Source: Bog-756 sp963734395
GTDB taxonomy: Bacteria > Actinomycetota > Acidimicrobiia > Acidimicrobiales > RAAP-2
Length of the DNA stretch: 64,000 nt
Direction: 5' to 3'
Assembly (NCBI GenBank): GCA_963734395.1
Contig: CAVTGY010000001.1
Location: 193,190 to 257,189 of the forward strand
Part shown: piece after piece, positions 24,989 to 35,564 of the stretch
Numbering within the stretch: position 1 is the stretch's first letter
How the letters are laid out: each line of letters starts with the position of its first letter
Notes under the pieces: generated by a model
What the model was told of the DNA's origin: nothing
The model's database searches: none
What the model saw: only the letters and a program-made list of their open reading frames with translations
Made by a program: the position numbers and the translations under genes

Positions 24989-25826
24989 TCACGGACGGCG
25001 ACCGATCGCCATGAGGTGACCGCTCAAACCGATGACGTCGGGGTCTGTTTCGCAGCGACTGAGGAGCTCGAACAACGCCGACCTGGATGCCTGATCGGCC
25101 ATTCGCCCGTCGAGATCGCCGAGCAGATGGAAGAAGCTCTCGATGGCGACGATCACGACGTCCTCGAATCCTGCGTTTCGGAGCTCGGTCTCCAGCTCCT
25201 TTCGGACGATGGGCGAACGCCGGAAACGGCCCCCATTCGCCGGGTCGGTCCCCGGTGGCGACGATCGACGTCACCCGGCTCAGGATCTCGGGGTCTCGAA
25301 TGGTGTTCTGGGCGACGGCATGGCCGAACAAGAAGAACCTGCCCATGGCCGAGGCTGCGATCACTCCTTCGGGTCGGAGTACCCGAAATGCCTCGCGCAA
25401 CGCCCGGTGCCGGTCCTCGGCCGTCACCAAATGGAACAAGGGTCCCATCATCACCACGCCGTCGGCGACGGAATCGGCAAAGGGAAGTTGACGGGCGTCG
25501 CCGAGCTGGGCACCGAAATGGGCACCTGCTGCACTGGCTTTGCGGGCCACCTCGACGTGCAGGGGCACCGGATCTACCAGGTCGACCTGGTAGCCGCGGG
25601 AGGCGAACCACGCCGAATAGGTGCCCGGTCCACCTCCGACGTCGATGAGTCGCCCTTCCGCGGGCAATCGTTCGGTCAGGATCACCTTCGACCGTTCGAA
25701 CTCCAGGGCGTTGCGACTCTCGAGCCTCCCCAGTTCCGCACCACTCTGGTAGTGGGCCATCATGATCGGATCGCTCTCAGGTAAGAGGCCGCTGGTCGGA
25801 TTCTCGGATGCCACCTCGCCAGTCAT
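24989..25826 (-). CDS. Class I SAM-dependent methyltransferase, one frameshift
   Basis: About 278 residues. Motif I is RLIDVGGGPGTYSAWFA, followed by VDLVDPVPLHVEVA and GDARQLPFADSVADGVVMMGPLFHL (motifs II and IV) and AFRVLRPEGVIAASA. Near 25210 the frame shifts; the restored C-terminus reads ELRNAGFEDVVIVAIESFFHLL and ends GLSGHLMAIGRRP. The pattern matches Methyltransf_11 enzymes acting on small molecules or sugars. ATG at 25826 overlaps the upstream glycosyltransferase stop by four bases. Confidence 0.84.
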
Positions 25827-26632
25827 GGTCGCTCTGCTCCGGCCAGATGTCGTTCGGTGTCTGTCCACGGAGAACGGAGACCAGGTGGTCGAAGTCGGTC
25901 GAAGGCAGCCTCGCGGAGCAGCTTCCGCATCCGCTCGTCGCCGACCTGATCGGTTGACGAGTAGAACCACGCTCGACGGCTACCCGCACCGTGGTGATAC
26001 ACGGTGTCCCCGTAAATCCCGCCCAACAGGAAGTGGGCATTCCTCTCATTGGTTCGACGCATGGCGACCACCGATCGCTTGCGGCGGAGAAGTTCCCGGG
26101 TGAGCATCTGGCCCGGTTCGCCGTCCCCGCATTCCGCAAAGGAGACACCGGATGCCAGCAACTCCTCGCGGCGGATGCACAGGCAGCTCACATGGACGAA
26201 TGGGGTCAGCTCGGGCGCCATCTCGTCACGCCACACTCCGACGATGGCTCCTCCGTCATCGAGCTTGGAGGTCAGTGTCTCGAGCCACCCGTCAGCCACA
26301 GGGATGGCGTCGGTGTCCAGAAGCACCAGGTACTCGAAGTCGTCGCTGGTCATTGCGATCAGCTTGTCCAGTGCCGCCGGGTGCGATAGGCGCGAGACGG
26401 GGCCCGCTGGGTCGGACCAGATCCGGACCCGGTCGAATGCCTCCATCACCGAGCGGTGTTCGGGCAGACCTGAGTTGTCCCACACCCACACCTCGTAGTC
26501 CGAGCCGACCGAACGCCGGGTCACCTCACGGAGGCAGAGCTCGATCCACGGAAAGCGGATGGCATCAGCCGTCGTCTCCCGGGTGACCGGTGCATAGCCG
26601 TCGACGACGAGAATTGCGATCCGACCGCTCAC
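25823..26632 (-). CDS. GT2-like glycosyltransferase
   Basis: A 269-residue GT-A fold protein. IAILVVDGYAPVTRET is the first strand, DYEVWVWDNSG the second, and FEYLVLLDTDAIPVADGWLETL holds the DxD that binds metal and nucleotide-sugar. FVHVSCLCIRREEL is typical of rhamnosyl- and hexosyl-transferases. The C-terminus may be affected by a small frame change. It overlaps the downstream methyltransferase start (ATGA). Probably adds sugar to a surface glycan. Confidence 0.74.
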   Translation of the reverse strand: MSGRIAILVVDGYAPVTRETTADAIRFPWIELCLREVTRRSVGSDYEVWVWDNSGLPEHRSVMEAFDRVRIWSDPAGPVSRLSHPAALDKLIAMTSDDFEYLVLLDTDAIPVADGWLETLTSKLDDGGAIVGVWRDEMAPELTPFVHVSCLCIRREELLASGVSFAECGDGEPGQMLTRELLRRKRSVVAMRRTNERNAHFLLGGIYGDTVYHHGAGSRRAWFYSSTDQVGDERMRKLLREAAFDRLRPPGLRSPWTDTERHLAGAERP

Positions 26633-26820
26633 CGGCTCTCCAGTCGTGGCCCCTCGGCGAAGGTGATCCCCCGTTTCTGACCGGCCACATTAGCCCTGCC
26701 CGAGGAGGCTGCCGCCGTCCGCCGCATCCAAACACGAAGGACGGTGTACGACCTCCGCCGCTACCACGCCGATCCGGGCCGCTGTAAGGTTCCAACTCAG
26801 CCGACCACTGTTCTCTGCCC

Positions 26821-27578
26821 ATGTCAGACACTCCCCGACATATTGATCGATTGCTCGAGTGGACCGGGGAGCGATGTGTCCCCTGGGTCGATGATCTGCA
26901 GGTCCTGTACGAGCACCTCCATCGCTACTTCTTTGCGGCTGACCTGGCCGAAGGCAAGCGGGTACTCGACCTCGGCTGCGGCGAGGGATACGGGTCGGCC
27001 ATTCTGGCCGAACGGGCCAAGGATGTGCTCGGGATCGAACTCGATCCCGAGGCCGTCCAGCATGCGGCCACCAACTACCCGCTGGACAATCTCGAGTTTC
27101 GTCAGGCCTCGGTGCTCGAACTCGACGACCTCCCCGACGGGTCTTTCGACCTGGTCGTCTGCTACGAGGTTCTCGAGCACATCACCGAACACGATGAGCT
27201 GCTCTCTCTGGCCCGCCGGGTTCTCTGCCCCGATGGCGTCTTGGTGATCTCGACCCCTGACAGGGAGATCTACTCCGAGGCGGCTGACTACCACAACCCC
27301 TATCACGTCAAGGAGCTCAGCCTTCGGGGAGTTCGACGAACTGCTCGGCCGATTCTTCTCGCACCATGCGCTGTGGGGCCAGATCGTCACGGTCGGGCTC
27401 CACCTTGGAGCGAATCGACCGGGAGCCCGGCGCCGGCAACCCGGATGAGATATTCGTCCGCCGGGAAGGCGACCGATGGGAGCGACGGCAAGCCGGTCCG
27501 GTTCCCTACCTGGTGGCGGTGGCGTCTCAGACCCAGCTGCCGCCGATTCCTGATCTGTCCCTCCTCAATGATCCATGA
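26821..27578 (+). CDS. Class I SAM-dependent methyltransferase, two frameshifts
   Basis: About 251 residues. Motif I RVLDLGCGEGYGSAIL, then VLGIELDPEAV, LVVCYEVLEHI and RVLCPDGVLVISTPD. Frame changes near 27325 and 27395 are needed to reach the conserved-looking tail FGEFDELLGRFFSHHALWGQ and RREGDRWERRQAGPVPYLVAVAS, ending at 27578. Enzymes of this layout often sit in polysaccharide clusters and methylate sugars. The stop overlaps the next start (ATGA). Confidence 0.84.
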
Positions 27579-28007
27579 GTCGGGAGCCCTGGCGGCTCCT
27601 CCCGCGTCGGTTCCGGCCGGTATTCACCGCAGGCGCCGCCGATGCGGGCACTGATCGCAACTTCGAGCTTTGGGAACCCGAGCGGCTCCGACGACAGGTC
27701 GCCATCTTCGAGGCGGCCGTTGCCGCCGAAATAGATGCCCGTTTCACGGTCCGGGAAGAGGCCGAGGACCTGCGCCGAAGGCTCGATGCGCTCAACACCG
27801 CGCTCGACGATGCCCGTGGCCATATCGATGCACCTGACGAAGGAAGGGCTGGCGGCCTCCGGTGCAGCCGTCCGGGCCGACGACGAGATCGCCGCACTCC
27901 GGGCCCAGCTCGACGACATCACCGGGTCACGAGCCTGGCGAATCCTCTCGCGCTACCGATTGATGCGAGAGGCGCTCCCTGGTCGGGCCCGCCGGTCCGA
28001 GGGGTGA
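27575..28007 (+). CDS. Small coiled-coil protein between methyltransferase and glycosyltransferase, one frameshift
   Basis: About 143 residues. After EPWRLLPRRFRPVF a long helical segment (ERLRRQVAIFEAAVAAEIDA, then EEAEDLRRRLDALNTALDD) predicts a coiled coil; a break near 27835 leads to DDEIAALRAQLDDITGSRAWRILSRYRLMREAL. The segment SRAWRILSRYR is often seen at the end of methyltransferase or glycosyltransferase coiled-coil regions in surface-glycan clusters. Overlaps its neighbours by four bases on each side. It may be a separate length-control or scaffold subunit, or part of a larger protein split by an indel. Confidence 0.58.
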
Positions 28008-29990
28008 GCGCAGGAGAGACTCCGAAGGTCGTCGGAGACGAGGACGGTCCGCCTGCTTGTCTCGATCATCGTCTGCTTCTTCGACGCCATCGAGATCACC
28101 TCCCGATGCATCGATCGCATCCGCCAGAACACCGCCGGGCAGAGCTACGAGCTGATACTGGTCGACGACGCGTCCAGCGATGCCGATGCCGGTCGCCTCG
28201 GCGCCCGGCCCGGGCTCCGGTTCATACGGTCGGAGCAGAAACCTGGGATTCACCGGAGCCGCCAACCTCGGTGCCCGACATGCCCGGGGCGAGTACCTGG
28301 TGTTTCTCAACAACGACACCGAGGTGGAACCGGGTTGGCTCGAGGCCCTTCTCGACGCGGCCCGGTCGGGACCCGAGGTGGGTGCGGTGGGCGCCATGCT
28401 GGTCGGCCCTGATCGGCTCCTGCAGGAGGCCGGAGGGGCCTGATCTGGTCCGATGGCACCGGCCTCAACTACGGGCGGGGCAGCAATCCAAACGAACCCG
28501 AATATCCTCTACCGACGCGAAGTCGACTATTGCTCCGGCGCATGCCTCATGGTCGGGCGTCACCTCTTCGAATCGGTTGGAGGATTCGACGAGTGCTTCG
28601 CTCCTGGCTTCTATGAGGACACCGACCTGTGTTTCACGCTCCGATCCAAGGGCCGGGTCGCCATCTACGAGCCCGGCGCCCGGGTCGTTCACCTCGAAGG
28701 GGTGACATTCGGCACCGCGGACGCTCCCGGAGTGTCGCAGGCGCACTCCAAATCCGGCCAGCACCTCAATCGACTGGTATTCCAGGCCAAGTGGGCCGAG
28801 GAGCTTCTCCACCAGTATCCGTCGGGCACGGCAGGGGGCTTGCGGGGTGGTCGCATACCCGATCGGCCCCGAGTGCTGGTGTCCGACCTCGATCTCCGAC
28901 CACCGGACCAGTCGTCCGGCGGCCTTCGCATGGCCTGGGTCCTCCGTCTTCTCCACGAGATCGGGTGCGAGATCACCTACTTCCCGTTCGACCGCATCGA
29001 ACGTCAGCCCTACGCGGATTGGCTGCGTCGAGCCGGTATCGAGGTCTACAGCACCGGGGAGGACTTCGGCGCAATGGCAGCTCGCCGGACCGGCCTCTAC
29101 GACCTGGTCATCCTCAGTCGGCCGTCCGTCTCGGCTCCCTTGCGCGGCGCGGTCCGCCGCCACTTCCCACAGGCCGTTCTCGTCTACGACGCTGTCGATC
29201 TCCACTTCCTGACCGATCAACGCTATCTGGAGTTGAAGCCGCCGAGCGAAGACTTCAGGACCGTCGAGAACGAGAGGCGGCGGGCCAAGCGATATGAAAT
29301 CGACGAGATGCGGGCCTCCGACGTCGTGAGCACGATAACCAACGTCGAACGCGACATCGTGGGCTCTCTCATGCCCGATCACGACGTGGTGATCCTGCCC
29401 AACGTGCACGGGGTTCGTACCGCTCCGATTCCCGGGGTCGGGGGCCGCGAGGACCTGGTGTTCATCGGCAGCTACCGGCACCTTCCGAACGTGGACGCCG
29501 TGCACTGGTTCTCGTCGATGATCCTTCCGCTGATCCTGCACAAGGCGCCGGCACGCTTCTTTGCGCTCGGATCATTTCCGCCATCGGAGGTGGAAGCCCT
29601 GGCGTCAGAGACCGTCGTGGTTCCGGGGTACTTGAACGACGTGTCCGGGTATCTTCGACCGGGCCAGGGTGTTCGTGGCGCCCCTTCGCTACGGGGCCGG
29701 GATGAAGGGCAAGATCGGGATGGCAATGGCCATGGGACTTCCGGTGGTCACCACCTCGATCGGCGCCGAAGGCATGGGACTGGTGGACGGGGTCAACGCC
29801 CTGATCGCCGACGACGAGGAAGGATTCGCCGGCGCAGTGCTACGCCTCTACCACGACGACGACCTCTGGGAATCCCTGTCGGCCGAGGGCGTCCGACACG
29901 TCGGACGCGAGTGGTCACCTGACGCAATGAAGACACGACTGGTCGGACCTGATGAGCCGGACCCGTTCCCGCGGATCGATGATCCCTCGT
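28004..29990 (+). CDS. Bifunctional GT2-GT4 glycosyltransferase, at least four frameshifts
   Basis: About 660 residues. The GT2 half has VSIIVCFFDAIEIT, YELILVDDASSD, NLGFTGAANLGARHARGEYLVFLNNDTEVEPGW (with the metal-binding NND), YCSGACLMVGRHLFESVGGFDE and GFYEDTDLC. The GT4 half begins near RPRVLVSDLDLRPPDQSSGGLRM and includes VVVLPNVHG-like DVVILPNVHGV, FIGSYRHLPNVDAV, RVFVAPLRYGAGMKGKIGMAMAMGLPVVTT and GAEGM. Breaks lie near 28055, 28240, 28437 and 29655. The end is uncertain because frames diverge after MKTRL at about 29940. Coupled to the small coiled-coil gene (GTGA overlap). It may add two sugars in succession. Confidence 0.78.
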
Positions 29991-30034
29991 CGGCTGGGGC
30001 CTCCTGGATCCCGAGGGTGTCATCGGGTGAGGTG

Positions 30035-30928
30035 TCACCGAGCGGTCTCCCTGTTGTCGACCGCCCAGGGTGGGGCGTTCCAAACCGGAGGTCGATCGAG
30101 GCCAGCGGCTGCTCGAGCTCCTCGGCGATACCCGGATCCTCGGCGGGCAGCGGTGGTCCGGCGAAGGACCGATGCGCTCCGACGCCGGCGCTCCAGGGCT
30201 TCGAACACCGCCGTCACGCCCGGCGAGAACCCGGAGGTGTCGGAATGGCCGTGATGACTGTGCCGGTGCCGCGGATCCACCAGCTGTTCGATTTCTGCCC
30301 TGTCCACCGGGTCGAACGGCAACACCGAGGTCGGTGAGAAAGCTGCCGTGCCGTGTCGGACCAACCGATCGGGTTCTGGACCAGGTCGTCGTAGCGGGCA
30401 ACCAACAGGGGCAGGCCGCCGGCGTGCTCGAGAAGCAATCGCATGTACCTTGCCCAGAGGGCTACGCCGAACGGCACGGGAAGACCGTTGCGGAGCTGAA
30501 GCGAGTCGGCCACATCGATTGGGTTCCGAAATACGAGGATGCCGGCCAATGGCCGATCGAGCGCCTGCCGCCAGAACGGCAGGGTCACGCAGTTGCGGGG
30601 GTCCTTCCATACCCATGGGCCCGAGGGATACACCCCATCGAACTGGTCGGCGGCAGTTCGGGGCGATGTGACGATCCGCGATGCGGCGCCGGAATAGCCG
30701 GTGCCCGACGGCGGCGGGTACCACCAGGTGTGACCCATTTCGGCCAGAAGCTGGTCGTTGAGCGGGGTCAACGACCGGCTCTCCCAGTGGCCCGCCGGGT
30801 TCCATCCCTTTCCGCGTATCAAGTCACTGCGACTCGGATGTAGCGAGACCCAGCAGGTTGGCTATCCCGGCTACCGCCGACGTCCCGCTTCGGTGCATTC
30901 CGAGAACCAGGACGCCCTCGGGAGTCAC
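30035..30928 (-). CDS. Sulfotransferase family protein, frameshifted
   Basis: About 297 residues. GTG at 30928 begins VTPEGVLVLGMHRSGTSAVAGI, carrying the PAPS loop. After a break near 30815 come GWNPAGHWESRSLTPLNDQLL, PWVWKDPRNCVTLPFW, LAGILVFRNPIDVADSL (3'-phosphate loop) and PLLVARYDDLVQNP; a break near 30330 leads to LPFDPVDRAEIEQLVDPRH. The WKDPR block is a hallmark of bacterial glycan sulfotransferases. Convergent with the GT2-GT4 gene. The second sulfotransferase of this cluster. Confidence 0.8.
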
Positions 30929-30970
30929 GTCAGGGCACCAACGATCGGTCGGCGATGTTCGACGGTCCGA

Positions 30971-32600
30971 TCAACTCTGATCGCCGGAGTGGGCCGGCTC
31001 GTGGGTCTTCAGCAGCGGTCCGATGACCGGAATTTCGGTGACCGCTTCCGCCCTGGCGATGGCCAGGCTGCTCGTGGCCAGGGGGAGGTGCGGGCCGGTG
31101 ACCACGTAACGGGGTTTCCACCAGGGGTCGTACTTCTGGTTGAAATGCCAGAGGGACTCGATCTGCAGGGTCTCACTGAACCGGTGGAGCACCGAGCGCT
31201 CGATCGAGGTCCACGGTCCCGACGGCGATTCGCCGGCCACCACCGCCCGCATGGTGGCGAAGTTGAGCCCCAAACCGGACAGTCCCCGCTCGGACATCCA
31301 CTGCAGTGTCTCGATGATGACGAAGTCGGTCAGCCCGTTGGGGGCATCGGGATCGCTGGTCCGTCGCATCAGATCGAGTGAGTAGCCGTCGACCTGGGTC
31401 GCCGGAACGTACTGGTTGAAGGCCAGGGGTCGTCCTTCGGCATCGAAGCACACCGCCAGCAGCAGCCCCTGGTCGCGGGGGTCGAACATGCGACTCAGGG
31501 TCATCGAGTACCCCCGTTCGACCTCACCCTGGCGAGTTTCGGTCATCAGCTCGAGCAGCTGCTCTCTCAGTTCAGGGGGCACCGCGTCCGTCGATTCGAA
31601 ACACTCGACATGACATCCACTCTTCTCGATCCGGTTGTAGGCCCCGCGCAGCGATTTCATCGACTTCCCCTTGAGTGAGAACGTCGAAGCGTCGACGATG
31701 GCCTCGTCGCCGATGTAGTGGTCCACCAATCCGGCTGCCCGGTAGACCGGCAGCCAGGACTGCGACGCGGCGAGCACGGTGGGCGACCAGTTGTTGGACT
31801 GGGCCATGTCCATGACGTCGGACCACACCTCGGCGCGGTCGCCCGGGGGGCCCGATCGGGTCCGGTGAGATCAGCATCACCCCGTTGATCACCGAGTAGG
31901 CCACCAGCGACTCCCCGGTGAAGAACCACGATTTGTCGTCGCGCAGGGCGAAGTAGTCGAGGGTGTCGCCTCCGTGGTTGGCGATGATGTCCCGGGCCCG
32001 GACGAAGGCCTCCTCCCGGGCCTTGCCGGTCCGGCGGAACTCCCGGCCGGGGAGGGAGACCAACAGGAGGAGCACGACGACGACGGCCAGAACCAGCAGG
32101 AAGACCAGATCGACGCTGGTGGCGGTGCCCACCTCCCAACAGGTTGCCGACCCCGGCGGTAGCGGCGATGACAACCAGGCCGGCAGCGGCGATCCAGACG
32201 AACAGTCGGCTGACCCCCGAAGGCTTGACCCGGAAGTGCTGGTGCTCGAAGAGCAGCCACAGGGTGAAGAGCCAGCGCCAGTACCGATCCCTCCGGCGAC
32301 CGGGCCTGGATGAGACGGTCGGCGGTGGTAACCAGCAACACCACGATGGTGGCCAACCACACCGGCCGCAGTCCCCGACGCACACCGCGAGCCAGACCGC
32401 ACAGCGCCACGCCGGCGACGATGGACTCGATCACCGACAGAGGATGGATCCCGAACGGGAGCCAGTGGTCGATCGGCCGGGTGCCCTGGATGACCCAGAG
32501 CGCGGCGAAGACGACGTTGAGCACACCAGTGACCAACAGGACTCGCTGCCGCCACCTGGCGGACCCGGCGGCGGAGGATCCAACGCCGGAGGACGGCATC
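30971..32600 (-). CDS. DUF2156/MprF-like phosphatidylglycerol aminoacyl-transferase candidate, frameshifted
   Basis: About 542 residues. The N-terminal part has five or six membrane segments (RVLLVTGVLNVVFAALWV, SVIESIVAGVALCGLARG, LATIVVLLVTTADRLI, LFVWIAAAGLVVIAA, SVDLVFLLVLAVVVVLLLL). The C-terminal part is a GNAT-like DUF2156 domain: DTLDYFALRDDKSWFF, GESLVAYSVINGVMLISPDPIGPP, RGAYNRIEKSGCHVE, YSLDLMRR and LNFATMRA. The family includes MprF and LysX, which move Lys or Ala from tRNA to phosphatidylglycerol. Breaks lie near 32280, 32130 and 31840. It lies two genes from lysS, which strengthens the guess. Confidence 0.76.
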
Positions 32601-33834
32601 GTCGAGCGGCCAGGTGGGCCCGGTCGGGCAGTGCACCCACCAGGGCGATGGAGGAGGTGTCCACCTTGCTTCGGGCAAGTGCCATCCGCTCGAGCAGTAC
32701 CGGGGACCGTACCGGCACCTCGCGCAGCCAGAGCTTGACATCGAGCACCGCACCGCCGGTCGATCTCGACATAGGAAAAGCGGTGCACGGTGATGAACGG
32801 GTGAGGCAGCCGGAGGCGCGACCGCCGGCTCACCACCGAGGCGGTACCGCTGCCGGTGTTGGCGTAGAAGCCGTCGCCCACCACCGACAGCTCGGGTTCG
32901 TGGGTGTGCCCGGACACCATTCCCGCGTAGCCCTGGGTCACCAGACGAGCCGCCTCCGCCCGGGGCGGGGCGTTGTGGGTGGCCGGGTCGGAGCGCGCGC
33001 TCACCGCCGTCTCACGGAGGGCCCGGTTGACCCGGAGCAGGGTCGCCCCGGCGGCAACCACGGCCACGATCAGGATGAAGGCCACCAGGAGCCCGAATCC
33101 GAGCAACCACCGCTGGGCGTGATGGTGAAGGATCTGATGGACGCCGGGAAGGAAGGACAGCAGGCGGAGGAGCAGGATGGCCACGAAGGGAACCGCCACC
33201 AACCACAGCTTTCCGACGATCTTGCGGTAGAAGAGACGGGAGCCGATGAAGTCGGCGATGTCTCCGTCCAGCCACTGGACTCCTTCGAGCAGCGATCCCG
33301 ATGCCTGGCGCGACTCCAGCTCGGGCAACAGGTCGCGCACCACGTGATGGCCGAACGGGGTGTCCACCGGCGACCACGGGTCTTCGAACGCGTTGTAGGG
33401 ATCGGACTGGTTCCCGTGCACCACCCGCACCCGCTGGGGGCCGTTGGCCGTGCCCACCACCAGATTGCAGACCAGCGCGAACTCTTCGACGCCCAGGCGT
33501 TCCCTGAGGACCGACGACCGATCGGGCCGTCCCAGGCCAGCTGGCCGTCGTGGTTGCCGGACAGGACCACCACGTGGTGGTCGGAGGCGGCCGCGAACTG
33601 GGACACCGCCTCGGTGAACTGCGGGTGGGCGTCGAGGATCCTCCCCACGTCCGGTGGTCCGGCCAGCATCTCGAATCCGTCCCCGGCGATCACAAAGGCG
33701 GCGGCTCCACTGCCCGCTCCCAGCAGGGTCGCGATCTGGTCGGCCACCGCGGTGGAGTGGGGCGTGGCCACCACCGGAAGGTGGAGGTCGCTCACCACCA
33801 GGATCCGGCCACCCACGGCCAGCTCCAACTCCAC
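32601..33834 (-). CDS. Membrane metallophosphoesterase, frameshifted
   Basis: About 410 residues. Calcineurin-like motifs: ILVVSDLHLP (DxH), FVIAGDGFEML (GD), VVVLSGNHDGQ (GNHD), RVRVVHGNQ and GMVSGHTHEPE (GHTH). Between the last two blocks two membrane helices occur (LWLVAVPFVAILLLRLLSF and WLLGFGLLVAFILIVAVVA). After a break near 32770 the end reads LDVKLWLREVPVRSPVLLERM. A break near 33500 separates GNHD from the middle. The start is GTG at 33834. The substrate may be a nucleotide-sugar or lipid phosphate; the exact 3' end is not clear. Located between lysS and the DUF2156 gene on one strand. Confidence 0.76.
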
Positions 33835-33971
33835 CTCTGAGTCGATGAGGAAGGTCGGCGGATGCTCCCTCTGCCACCTCGAGGACCAACTCCCTTTCCG
33901 CCAGGGACTCCTCGTCGAGCAGAGGCTCGGGCAGTCGGCTCGGGTTCAGCCCTGCGACACCGCCTCCTCGG

Positions 33972-35507
33972 TCAACTGGTCGCCTCCGGGCGCAGCATGG
34001 GGAAGAGGATCACGTCACGAATGGCCTCGACCTCGGCGATGAGCATGATCAACCTGTCGACACCGATGCCGATCCCCGAGGTGGGCGGCAGCCCGTACTC
34101 GAGGGCTCGCACGAACGCCGCGTCAGCCGGGTGGGCCTCGAGGTCGCCGCGGGCCACTGCCTCGGCCTCGCCCCGGAACCGGTCCTGCTGCTCCTCGGGG
34201 ATGTTGAGCTCGCTGTAGCCGTTGGCGAACTCCTTGGCGTCGATGGCCAACTCGAACCGGTCGGCCATCGTGGGGTCATCGGCGACGTGCCTGGCCAGCG
34301 GCGACACCGCCACCGGAAAACCGCACACGAACACCGGGTTGACGACGGTGGGCAGAAGGACCGAGTCGTACAGCTCGAAGATGAGCTTTCCCGAGTCCCA
34401 CTCGGGCAGGAAGTCCACGTCGTGCTTCTCGCAGACCGCCCGGACATCGTCGATGGGATCGCTTGGATGGAGGCGCCTACCGACCACCTCCTCGAGCCAC
34501 TCGAGCAACTGCCGGCGGGGCCATGGTGGGGAGAGGTCGATGGCCCGCTCGCCGGGAGCGAAGGTGAGACGGTCGGTCGCCGACCGGGCTGCCTCGACGA
34601 TGAGGCGTTCGGTGAGGTCCATGCCGTCGTTGACGTCGCCAAAGGCCCGGTACGCCTCGAGTGCGGTGAACTCCGGACTGTGCCGGGTGTCGACACCCTC
34701 GTTCCGGAAGTTCCGTGCGATCTCGAAGACCCGCTCGAACCCCCCGACCACCAGCCGCTTGAGATAGAGCTCGGGGGCGATCCGCAGACTGAGATCGATG
34801 TCAAGGGCGTTGGAATGGGTCATGAACGGTCTGGCCAGGGCGCCTCCTGCCTGTGGTTGGAGGATGGGGGTGTCCACTTCGACGAAGTCCTCGGACAGCA
34901 GCTGTCGGCGCAGCGCGGCGATGGCCTTGAACCGAATGTCGAACACCTTCCGGCTTTCCGGGTTGGCCAGAAGGTCGACCTCCCGCTGGCGATAGCGGGT
35001 ATCGATCTCGGTCAGCCCGTGCCACTTGTCGGGAAGGGGGCGGAGCGCCTTGGACAACAGCCACAGCTCGGTGACATCCACCGAGAGCTCACCCCTTCTG
35101 GAGGTGATTGCCTCGCCCTCGGCGCCGATCCAGTCACCTAAATCGGCGTTGGCCAACACGGTGGCGGCTTGAGGGGAGAGGTTCGCCTGCTGCATGAGCA
35201 GCTGCACCTTCCCGGTGACGTCCTCGAGGGTGGCGAAGGACAGCCGGCCGTGCCCGCGGATGCTGGTGAGCCGGCCGGCCATCCGGACCGACTCGCCCGT
35301 GCGCACGTCCGCGGCCAGATCACCATGGCGGGCCCGGAGCTCGGCCGCGGTGGCCGTGCGGTCGAAACGAATCGGATACGGATCGATACCCTGCTCGACG
35401 AGGGCCTCCCGCTTCTTGCGCCGCTCGGCGGAAAGCGCATCGAACGTCGGAGCTTCCGCTTCCTCGCCACCCGGTTCGGTCACGCTCACCCCTCTTCCTC
35501 GGGCCAT
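33972..35507 (-). CDS. lysS: Lysyl-tRNA synthetase, class II
   Basis: Charges tRNA(Lys). About 505-511 residues. The N-terminal OB fold includes RMAGRLTSIRGHGRLSFATLEDVTGKVQLL. Class II motifs: motif 1 around DFVEVDTPILQPQAGGALARPF, motif 2 VFEIARNFRNEGVDTRHSPEFTALE (first part of the active site), motif 3 GIGIGVDRLIMLI. Start: ATG at 35507, or more likely GTG at 35489, which has GAGGAA at good spacing. No frame breaks. A tRNA-Lys gene lies 1.4 kb away and an MprF-like gene two genes downstream, which recalls LysX fusions. Confidence 0.96.
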   Translation of the reverse strand: MARGRGVSVTEPGGEEAEAPTFDALSAERRKKREALVEQGIDPYPIRFDRTATAAELRARHGDLAADVRTGESVRMAGRLTSIRGHGRLSFATLEDVTGKVQLLMQQANLSPQAATVLANADLGDWIGAEGEAITSRRGELSVDVTELWLLSKALRPLPDKWHGLTEIDTRYRQREVDLLANPESRKVFDIRFKAIAALRRQLLSEDFVEVDTPILQPQAGGALARPFMTHSNALDIDLSLRIAPELYLKRLVVGGFERVFEIARNFRNEGVDTRHSPEFTALEAYRAFGDVNDGMDLTERLIVEAARSATDRLTFAPGERAIDLSPPWPRRQLLEWLEEVVGRRLHPSDPIDDVRAVCEKHDVDFLPEWDSGKLIFELYDSVLLPTVVNPVFVCGFPVAVSPLARHVADDPTMADRFELAIDAKEFANGYSELNIPEEQQDRFRGEAEAVARGDLEAHPADAAFVRALEYGLPPTSGIGIGVDRLIMLIAEVEAIRDVILFPMLRPEATS

Positions 35508-35564
35508 CCCGGTGATCGATCCCAGTTCGCCTGGAACGCAATGGTTATCTTAGGCAACGGAACC

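Noticed and set aside
24989..30928. Complete capsule or O-antigen locus
   Set aside because: No flippase, polymerase, chain-length or export gene is present in the window, so only a glycan-decorating cluster is claimed.
32144..34042. A 632-codon open frame on the plus strand
   Set aside because: It is antisense to the DUF2156 and phosphoesterase genes, has low-complexity composition, and matches no family; an effect of high GC.
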